Of a stretch of DNA of 38,178 nucleotides, positions 29,254-38,178 are shown piece by piece. Position numbers and translations under genes: made by a program. Origin of the DNA: Opitutales bacterium (GTDB lineage: Bacteria > Verrucomicrobiota > Verrucomicrobiia > Opitutales > UBA953). The stretch lies in contig QYQK01000101.1 in NCBI GenBank assembly GCA_007280935.1, forward strand, positions 1 through 38,178, in the 5' to 3' direction. Each line of letters starts with the position of its first letter. Within the stretch, counting starts at the first letter, position 1. The notes beneath the pieces were generated by a model that worked only from the letters and a program-made list of their open reading frames with translations, made no database searches and was not told the origin of the DNA.

Positions 29254-30254
29254 GTAAGGTCGCAGCCCGGTTGCCTTGGTTTGGCCCAGGCAAATTCCCG
29301 CTCTATCTCGCCCCGATGGCGCGGCATACCGATGTGGCTTTTCGTCAGCTTTGTAAGGAGCAAGGGGCCGACGTGATGGTGACCGAATTCGTCCAATCGG
29401 AGGCGCTCATCCGAGACAATGCCAAAGCTTGGGAAATGGTTGATTTTACCGAAACCCAACGGCCGATGGGCGTACAAATCTTCGGAGCGACGCCGGCTTC
29501 CATGGCCAAGGCGGCCCGGCTGGTCTGCGATCGGATGAAGCCGGATTTCCTCGATCTGAACTTTGGCTGTCCCGCCCATAAGGTCATCGAACAGAATGCG
29601 GGCTCAGGGCTTTTACGCTGCCCGCCGTTGCTCTACGATTTGGTAAAAGCGGTTAAGGATTCGATTCCAGATGTACCGCTTACCGCCAAGATGCGGATTG
29701 GTTGGGATTATTCGACCATCGTCGCCGTCGAAGTGGCTGGCCGGCTGGAGGAGCTGGGCGTCGAGGCGATCGCGGTCCACGGCCGGACCAAAGAGCAGGG
29801 GTATTCCGGCACAGCCCATTGGGGTTGGATCGCGCAGGTCGCCGCCGCCGTAAATATTCCCGTGATCGGCAACGGGGATATCAAAGACGGCGTTTCGGCG
29901 CTTCTTCGTCAGAGCGAGTCCGGTGTGTCTGGGTTGATGATCGGACGAGCCGCTTTAGGTAATCCTTGGATTTTCGGGCAAATTAAAGCCGCCCTCGCCG
30001 GTTCGGCCGACGCCTTGCCCGTGATCGGTACCGCCCAGCGCTGGGATTGTATGCTCCGCTTGGCGGAATTAACCATCGACGTGCACGCCCCGCGACTGGG
30101 TTCGCGCGATGTGCGTTGGATGCTCGATCGGTTGCATCCTTTGACGCATGGCCTGCCTGGTTCGCGTAAATTACGGGATCAACTTCGTCACTGTTTAACG
30201 CTTGACGACTTACGTCGCCTTCGGGACACGCATCTTTCTGCATCCATTGCATGA
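29250..30254 (+). CDS. dus: tRNA-dihydrouridine synthase family protein
   Basis: LAPMARHTDVAFRQLCKEQGAD, FLDLNFGCPAHKVIEQNAGSGLL, GRTKEQGYSG, IGNGDIKDG. GTG start overlaps the rarA stop by 4 nt. Confidence 0.92.
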   Translation: MSKVAARLPWFGPGKFPLYLAPMARHTDVAFRQLCKEQGADVMVTEFVQSEALIRDNAKAWEMVDFTETQRPMGVQIFGATPASMAKAARLVCDRMKPDFLDLNFGCPAHKVIEQNAGSGLLRCPPLLYDLVKAVKDSIPDVPLTAKMRIGWDYSTIVAVEVAGRLEELGVEAIAVHGRTKEQGYSGTAHWGWIAQVAAAVNIPVIGNGDIKDGVSALLRQSESGVSGLMIGRAALGNPWIFGQIKAALAGSADALPVIGTAQRWDCMLRLAELTIDVHAPRLGSRDVRWMLDRLHPLTHGLPGSRKLRDQLRHCLTLDDLRRLRDTHLSASIA

Positions 30255-30609
30255 AGGAATCACCCTATTCATAGGGCATCGGTAATTATGTGTCATCTGT
30301 GCAACAAAAACTTCACTTTCTTATCTACAGGCTAAGTGTTAATAACCTGTGCAGGGCTTGAACTTGTGCGGGCCCGGTGCGCCTTCATCAATGGGGTCAG
30401 ATTTGTCTCCCCACAGATCGAAAAAAGCCGTCGGTGAGGGTCACTTAATTTAAATACTTAAACACACTACCTAACTTTATTAATCACAACGATTTACAGA
30501 TTGATTTTACCGGGCGCTTTGGCCAGTCCCAGACCTGTAGCTTCGGACTTCCACCCTCTTTAACTTCCCTTTTACGAAATTAAACCACTTTCAGGCTTCC
30601 AAATCGCCT
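30255..30609. other. Candidate replication-origin-type region upstream of dnaA
   Basis: About 355-nt non-coding region directly upstream of dnaA, with ttatctaca (30321-30329, one mismatch to TTATCCACA), ttaaacaca and ttaatcaca (two mismatches each), and an AT-rich stretch around 30441-30515. Confidence 0.35.
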
Positions 30610-30642
30610 GTGAACAACCTTCCTCAACCTTCCCCCTTTCCT

Positions 30643-32001
30643 ATGGCCAGCCCTGACAGTCATCTTTCCCTTTGGGAGACCGCTAAATCCGAACTTCGTA
30701 ACACTTTTTCCCGTGCCGACTTCGATACGTGGATTTCTACCTTACAGCCGCTCGAGATCGCCGAAGGCAATGTGCTGGTGCTCGAAGCTCCTTCCGTCCT
30801 CACGGAGGCTTGGGTGAACAGTAACTACGGCGAAGTGCTCCGTCGTCAGCTGACGCTCGTGGCTGGACGTAACATGGACTACCGCTTGACGGCATCAATC
30901 GACGCTTCGCGTCAACTGCCGCCCGTGGCCGCTCCGGCTTCCCGGGCTACGCGCCAGACTTCGGTTTCTCCGCCCCCCGCCATCAAGGCCAATAATACTT
31001 TCGAGAATTTCATCGTTGGTCCGGAAAATGAAATGGCCCACGGCGCTTCGCTCGCGGTCGCCAAGGAGCCTGGTCATTATTACAACCCGCTGTTCATCCA
31101 TGGTCCGACCGGTCTGGGTAAGACGCACCTGATGCATGCCATTGCGCATTCAGTCTATGCCGCTAATCCGCAGGCCCGGATCGCTTATATTTCTTCCGAA
31201 ACTTTCACCAACGATTTCATCACGGCCCTGCAGTCCGGCAGCGTGGCTCCGTTCCGCCGCCGTTATCGCGAATTGGATCTGCTGCTCATCGACGACATTC
31301 ATTTCCTCGCTGGCAAGGAGTCGACGCAGGATGAATTCTTCCACACCTTTAACGAGCTGCATAATAACCATAAGCAGGTAGTGCTCACGAGCGATCGCCC
31401 GGCTTCGGAAATCGCCAAACTCCAGGAACGTCTGGTTTCTCGTTTCCAATGGGGGATGGTGGCTTCCATCCAGGCCCCCGGCCTCGAAACCCGTATCGCC
31501 ATCCTGCGCAAGAAAGCCGCCGCCCGTGGCCTCGAACTTCAGCCTGAAATCGCTGAGTTTATTGCTTCCCGCGTTTCCCGGAACGTCCGTAACCTCGAAG
31601 GTGCCGTTACGCGTATCGTCGGTCTAATGGGCATGACCCGTAAGCCGCTCGAAATCGCTCAGGTCGAGAAATTGCTGCACGATATCCTGGTCGAAGAAGC
31701 CAGCCATACGCTTACCGCCGAAGTGATTCAGCGTAAGGTCGCCGAGCATTACCGCATCCAGATGTCGGACATGACTTCCAAACGCCGGATGCAGAACATC
31801 GCTTTCCCACGTCAGGTCGCCATGTACCTCTCGACGCAGCTCACCGGTATGTCCCTCGTATCGATTGGCCAAGTTTTCGGTGGTCGCGACCACGGTACCG
31901 TCATTCACGCACGTAAGACGGTGGTGAATCAGATGGAAGTCGATGCTAACGTCCGCCGCACGGTCGAGTATCTGCGCGGTCAGTTGTCGATGAATCGCTA
32001 A
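30643..32001 (+). CDS. dnaA: Chromosomal replication initiator protein DnaA
   Basis: NTFENFIVGPENEMAHGASLAVA, GPTGLGKTHLMHAIAH, LLIDDIHFLAGKE, C-terminal GGRDHGTVIHARKTV. GTG at 30610 is an alternative start. Confidence 0.97.
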   Translation: MASPDSHLSLWETAKSELRNTFSRADFDTWISTLQPLEIAEGNVLVLEAPSVLTEAWVNSNYGEVLRRQLTLVAGRNMDYRLTASIDASRQLPPVAAPASRATRQTSVSPPPAIKANNTFENFIVGPENEMAHGASLAVAKEPGHYYNPLFIHGPTGLGKTHLMHAIAHSVYAANPQARIAYISSETFTNDFITALQSGSVAPFRRRYRELDLLLIDDIHFLAGKESTQDEFFHTFNELHNNHKQVVLTSDRPASEIAKLQERLVSRFQWGMVASIQAPGLETRIAILRKKAAARGLELQPEIAEFIASRVSRNVRNLEGAVTRIVGLMGMTRKPLEIAQVEKLLHDILVEEASHTLTAEVIQRKVAEHYRIQMSDMTSKRRMQNIAFPRQVAMYLSTQLTGMSLVSIGQVFGGRDHGTVIHARKTVVNQMEVDANVRRTVEYLRGQLSMNR

Positions 32002-32018
32002 GCCGTCTTTCCAGACCT

Positions 32019-32048
32019 AAAAAGCCCGATGTTATTTCGGGCTTTTTT
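32019..32048 (+). terminator. Rho-independent terminator of dnaA
   Basis: aaaaAGCCCGA-tgttat-TTCGGGCTtttttt. Confidence 0.9.
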
Positions 32049-32067
32049 GTGTTCAGGCCGGCTGGGG

Positions 32068-32421
32068 TCAGAGCATCCGCACGGTGAGGGGAAATTTATA
32101 AACCTTTCCTTCAGTGGCTTTGACTAGGCCGATGATCGTGAAGACGAGCCAGAGTGCCGCTAGGACCGCCAGCAGCACGAAGCCAATTAGGATTAAGCAA
32201 AGGATGCCCGAAACTATCGCATAGATGAGAAAGCTGAGCTGGAAATTCAGCAGTTCACGGCCTTGGGCATCAATAAAGGCACTTTCATCTTTCTTTACTA
32301 ACCAGACGATCAGGGGTCCGATGAGGGAGAAGCCGCACAGGCTCAGCACATGCATGATGATCCCGAGGTTTTTTTCGTCTTGGGTGGGAATGGGGTTGGC
32401 GGGGAGAGATGGAGCTTCCAT
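32068..32421 (-). CDS. DUF4870 domain-containing membrane protein
   Basis: DEKNLGIIMHVLSLCGF...DAQGRELLNFQLSFLIYAIVS is characteristic of this small membrane protein family. Confidence 0.85.
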   Translation of the reverse strand: MEAPSLPANPIPTQDEKNLGIIMHVLSLCGFSLIGPLIVWLVKKDESAFIDAQGRELLNFQLSFLIYAIVSGILCLILIGFVLLAVLAALWLVFTIIGLVKATEGKVYKFPLTVRML

Positions 32422-32534
32422 GGGTCATTTAAAGTCACAAGGCGATGGTTGGGCGAGTCTTTCTGGCAAACGTGAGCATGGACTTGCTTCCATCGGGAGG
32501 TCGGTCTTGATAAAGACGTTCCTTCCAATTCTTT

Positions 32535-34614
<2,080 letters not shown>

Positions 34615-34695
34615 GCGTTGAGCAGGAATGCCGGCCAGGCTCACTGCTGCGAGGCAGTCAGTCAGGTCGTTTTCTTCTCCTTTTTTACCTCATCG

Positions 34696-35502
34696 ATGAG
34701 TTCTGTCCCCGCCAAGAAATCGGCCACCGCGTGGTATGACTCGCCGTTATATTATGACATGGTTTATGCCGATTATACGCCCAAGGAGACGCGTTTTATC
34801 GAGGGGATCATGCAACGTCATGGCCCGAAGCTGACGGGCCCGATGCGCGTGCTCGAGCCAGCCTGTGGGTCAGGTCGGCTACTCGAATCCTTGTCCGCTC
34901 GCGGACATGTGGTCCACGGTTTTGATTTGAATAAGCATCAGATTGCTTTCGCCAAACATCGTCTGAAGGAGAAAAAACTGCAGGGCAGGGTGTGGCGGGA
35001 TCGGTTACAGGATTTTTCCGTACCGAAGGGCGCCAAGTTTGATGTGGCCCATTGCTTTGTCAGCACGTTCAAATACATCGACACCGAAGCCGGTGCGCTG
35101 AGTTCGCTGCGTCGCATGGCCGCGGTGCTCCGTCCGGGCGGGTTACTGCTGATTGGCATTCATCTGACGGATTATAAGAATTGCCCGCCCGACCACGAGC
35201 GCTCGATTGGGCGCAAGCCTGGGGTCCGTGTCGTCAGTGACACTTGGTCTGAACCTGCTAATCAGAAGAGCCGCACCGAAGCCATGCGTACCCGGATGCG
35301 GATCACGGAAAAAGGTAAGACGCGGATCGAGGAAACATGCTGGGATTTCCGTACTTATTCGCCTGCCGAGGTCCGGGCGCTGCTGGCCAAGGTGCCGGCG
35401 CTGAAACGCGTCGCGATGCATGATTTCCATTACGACCTTGAGTCTACGCGGAAACTTAATCTGGAGTATTCGGATATCATCTTCGTCCTGCGTAAAAGCT
35501 AG
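34696..35502 (+). CDS. Class I SAM-dependent methyltransferase
   Basis: MRVLEPACGSGRLLESLSARGHVVHGFDLN motif I; methyltransferase-like FDVAHCFVSTFKYI and AVLRPGGLLLIGIHL. Confidence 0.85.
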   Translation: MSSVPAKKSATAWYDSPLYYDMVYADYTPKETRFIEGIMQRHGPKLTGPMRVLEPACGSGRLLESLSARGHVVHGFDLNKHQIAFAKHRLKEKKLQGRVWRDRLQDFSVPKGAKFDVAHCFVSTFKYIDTEAGALSSLRRMAAVLRPGGLLLIGIHLTDYKNCPPDHERSIGRKPGVRVVSDTWSEPANQKSRTEAMRTRMRITEKGKTRIEETCWDFRTYSPAEVRALLAKVPALKRVAMHDFHYDLESTRKLNLEYSDIIFVLRKS

Positions 35503-35571
35503 GATTCGCGACGTAGCCGGCAGGCGTTGCTTATCCTTGTCACTTACTACGGCTTGCGTCAGCTTAGCTCG

Positions 35572-36561
35572 ATGTCGTCAACCGCTTTATTTGCTCCTTT
35601 CCGCCTCAGTTTGCGGCTGGCCGCCTTGGCCCTGGTCTTCGCTCCGGCTTTCGCGCTCGATATCGAATTAGACAAGCCTACCAAGACGTTCGCCGTTTTG
35701 CCGGATAAGGCGACCGATGTCGTTCGCTACACGCTGAATGGTAAGGATCCGGATTTCACCTCCGGCGTTTACTTGGCTCCGATCGTCGCCCCTTTGGGAG
35801 CGACCGTGAAGGCGGCGGTATTTGAAGGCACGAAGCTGGTCGGTAAGGTTGCCACGCGTTCTCTGGTCGTCCCTTCGGCCGAGTTCTTTAATTCGGCCGA
35901 ACTTCCCCTCACCCAAAATCGCGATCACCGCACCTATGATTGGGTGCAGCGCCATCAGGAGATCTTGGCCTTGAACAAGCCCGGAGCCTCTTCGGCCAAG
36001 GTCGTACTCATCGGAGATTCCATCACGCATTTCTGGAGTGGCGAACCTAGGGCCACGCGTATCGCCGGGCCACTTTCTTGGGAGAAGTATATCGCCCCCC
36101 ACCAGGCTATCAATCTGGGCTTTGGTTGGGATCGGACCGAGAACGTGCTCTGGCGCCTACGTCATGGCGAGATTTCCGGCCTAAAAGCCAAAGCGTTCGT
36201 GGTGCTCATCGGTACGAATAACTTCTCCGCTAATTCCGTGCCGGAGACCGTTGAAGGGGTGGAGGAAGTCTGTCTCGAGATTCGTAAGCAGTTTCCGCAA
36301 GCCAAGATCCTCTTATTGGGTATTCTCCCGCGTTCCGAAAGGCCTGATGCGATGCGTCAGAAAGCGATTGATGCCAATAGCTCGCTCAAGGATCGGGCGA
36401 CGAAGTGCGCCGATAAGTTTATTGATCTTTCCAGTAAGTATCTCGTGAGCGATGGGCGTATCTCCAAAGATATCATGGGCGACTTTCTTCACCCTACGGA
36501 TAAGGGCTATGAAATAATGGGTGCGGCGATTGACGCGCAGTTGAAGGCCTGGGGCCTCTGA
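35572..36561 (+). CDS. SGNH/GDSL-type esterase with N-terminal beta domain (CHB_HEX-like), secreted
   Basis: Signal peptide; VRYTLNGKDPDFTSGVYLAPI resembles the chitobiase C-terminal-like domain; KVVLIGDSITHFW, LIGTNNF and DFLHPTDKGYEIM are SGNH blocks. Confidence 0.85.
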   Translation: MSSTALFAPFRLSLRLAALALVFAPAFALDIELDKPTKTFAVLPDKATDVVRYTLNGKDPDFTSGVYLAPIVAPLGATVKAAVFEGTKLVGKVATRSLVVPSAEFFNSAELPLTQNRDHRTYDWVQRHQEILALNKPGASSAKVVLIGDSITHFWSGEPRATRIAGPLSWEKYIAPHQAINLGFGWDRTENVLWRLRHGEISGLKAKAFVVLIGTNNFSANSVPETVEGVEEVCLEIRKQFPQAKILLLGILPRSERPDAMRQKAIDANSSLKDRATKCADKFIDLSSKYLVSDGRISKDIMGDFLHPTDKGYEIMGAAIDAQLKAWGL

Positions 36562-36585
36562 CACCTCGCTGGCCTGCTTTCCTAA

Positions 36586-37248
36586 TTAGATCGGCTTCAC
36601 GACCGATTTCGCAATTCCTTGAATGACCAACTCGGTGACTGGTACTAAGTCGGGATAATTTGTATTCTCGGCTTTGAGGAATGTCTTGGACCCTTGTTTG
36701 ACCAATCGCTTCAGGGTAGTTTGACCGTCAATCAAGGCGGCGACGATATCGCCATGCTTGGGGTGGCCGGGTTCGATGATGACCGTGTCGCCATCATGGA
36801 TGTCGGCATCGATCATCGAATCTCCGCGGACGCGTAGCGCAAAGGACTGGGGGGCGCGCCGGCGAGAGCCTTCTGTGATCGGGGCCTGCATGCTTGCGAC
36901 CACGCCCGAAGATTCGGTGTAATCTGGCAAGCCGGCCGCAATCGAACCCATGAAGGGGATGCTACCCAGCTGGATAGCGTTCTCGTCGGGGCCTTCGTAA
37001 CGGATGATGGTTTCGGAAAGGTCTTCAACCAAGGCGACCGGGGCCACCTTATAGGCCCGGGCGGCGCCGGGGATGCGTTGGAGGACGCCTTTGCGCTCAA
37101 GGGCTTGGAGATGCCCGAAGACGGCGTTGGTGCTCGCAAAGCGGAACTTCGCCTGGATGTCCCGGATGCTCGGCCAGTAGGAGTGCTCCGCCACGTGGCC
37201 TTTCATGTATTCAAGGATGGCGGCCTGTTTCTTGGTCAGTTCTTCCAT
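36586..37248 (-). CDS. lexA: LexA repressor
   Basis: N-terminal winged-helix region (MEELTKKQAAILEYMKGHVAEHSYWPSIRDIQAKF) and S24 peptidase domain (RVRGDSMIDADIHDGDTVII, AALIDGQTTLKRL). Confidence 0.94.
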   Translation of the reverse strand: MEELTKKQAAILEYMKGHVAEHSYWPSIRDIQAKFRFASTNAVFGHLQALERKGVLQRIPGAARAYKVAPVALVEDLSETIIRYEGPDENAIQLGSIPFMGSIAAGLPDYTESSGVVASMQAPITEGSRRRAPQSFALRVRGDSMIDADIHDGDTVIIEPGHPKHGDIVAALIDGQTTLKRLVKQGSKTFLKAENTNYPDLVPVTELVIQGIAKSVVKPI

Positions 37249-37251
37249 AGT

Positions 37252-37263
37252 GAACGGATGTTC
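37252..37263 (-). promoter_or_regulatory. Putative LexA (SOS) box
   Basis: GAAC-GGAT-GTTC palindrome 3 nt upstream of the lexA start; a wider AGTGAAC...GTTCACT inverted repeat spans 37249-37281. Confidence 0.7.
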
Positions 37264-37463
37264 TATGAAAACTTGTTCACTGTCAAGCCTAGGGGTTAAT
37301 TTGGGCTTTTATGGGTAGAACAGATCATTCGGCCGGTGGGATGGTTCGGGCCTTAGGGTGCCAACGCGATTTTGGACTTTAACCCCATCAAGCCTTAAAT
37401 CCTAAATTTCCCCGTAGGGGGTTCTCCTTGCTTGGTCCAAATGTCGCTGATTTGCCTGATCCC

Positions 37464-37949
37464 ATGTTACACTTCGATCCCATGACCCCCGAATCGACCC
37501 CATCGCCCCGCCCTGAGAAGAAAGCCAAGAAGCCTTTACCGGCGGGGGCCATTAAGCTGAGTAAGGGCACGCTGCCGGGATGGATTGTCTATGCGGTGGA
37601 GCTGCAGCCTTTCGCCGAGCTACCCATCGGGAAGCAGCGCGAACTTCAGGAGCTTAATCCTCAGGCCAAGGAGAAGGCTCGCGTCTTTTACGTCGGACAA
37701 TCGCGACACGAAGCGGTCGATCGCTATCAGAATCACCGGGCCGGATTCAATGCGAGCGCCTGGGTGAAGCGATTCGGGGTCAGGCTTATCGTGCTCGACC
37801 GGTGGGTGCCGGCGCTACGGGGGGTGCGCGCGCAAGTCGTGAAGGACATCTTTCTCATCGCCCAGCGCAATAAGGGCGAACCCACCGCCCGCGAACGCCG
37901 GGTGACCGAACTCCTGCGCAGTGAAGGCTTCTTCGTTTATTCCAAGTAG
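37464..37949 (+). CDS. Hypothetical protein, possible degenerate GIY-YIG-like domain
   Basis: WIVYAVELQP...RVFYVGQSRHEAVDRYQNHRAG resembles GIY...YIG spacing; start uncertain (37428, 37464 or 37482). Confidence 0.55.
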   Translation: MLHFDPMTPESTPSPRPEKKAKKPLPAGAIKLSKGTLPGWIVYAVELQPFAELPIGKQRELQELNPQAKEKARVFYVGQSRHEAVDRYQNHRAGFNASAWVKRFGVRLIVLDRWVPALRGVRAQVVKDIFLIAQRNKGEPTARERRVTELLRSEGFFVYSK

Positions 37950-38148
37950 GCCCCAGAATATTGTACGTGTGCTTGATTTCTGAATCTATGTCGATGATCC
38001 GGTATGAACGTGATTTCTTCGAGAAATGCACCGGAGCTATCTGCGCGGCCTTTTTACCCTATCTGCGCCTATCAGCCCATCTTGAAAAAGCCCTAAAAGC
38101 AGGGAACCTATTACTTTCAGCCCTGTCGTAGTCATACCTCATACCCCT

Positions 38149-38178
38149 ATGAAATACCTCCCCCTCGTCACCCTCCTC
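38149..38178 (+). CDS. Start of a probable secreted protein, truncated by the window edge
   Basis: ATGAAATACCTCCCCCTCGTCACCCTCCTC = MKYLPLVTLL, signal-peptide-like. Confidence 0.4.
   Translation, partial: MKYLPLVTLL

Overview
All calls are by eye from the sequence and the ORF track; no searches were run. The window looks like a core-type bacterial chromosome segment. Verrucomicrobia (Opitutae-like) affiliation is an inference from gene content and style. I see about 29 credible protein genes, mostly on the + strand. They include chrA, a metabolic cluster (OYE-type oxidoreductase, DapA-like aldolase, two MFS transporters, enolase-superfamily protein, ThuA-like protein), an EVE protein, TatD, a fused two-domain acyltransferase (OlsF-like), metY, cysS, thrS, a Tat-exported alkaline phosphatase, a thioredoxin-fold protein, cysE, a GAF sensor kinase, a DedA protein, glnD, msrA, rarA, a dus-type enzyme, dnaA, a DUF4870 protein, thiC, two methyltransferases, an SGNH hydrolase and lexA. 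There is a clear TPP riboswitch upstream of thiC, several Rho-independent terminators, and a GAAC-N4-GTTC SOS-box-like site at lexA. I saw no CRISPR array, IS element, prophage, rRNA or tRNA, and no obvious defence island. The most interesting signals are: a small secreted protein with a duplicated CC-x9-C motif beside chrA; a ThrRS lacking the N-terminal TGS domain and carrying an insertion before its zinc-ligand motif; near-absence of Shine-Dalgarno motifs; basic C-terminal tails on several predicted secreted proteins; an uncharacterised catabolic cluster; a possible origin region upstream of a dnaA that is not followed by dnaN; and a degenerate GIY-YIG-like ORF divergent from lexA.
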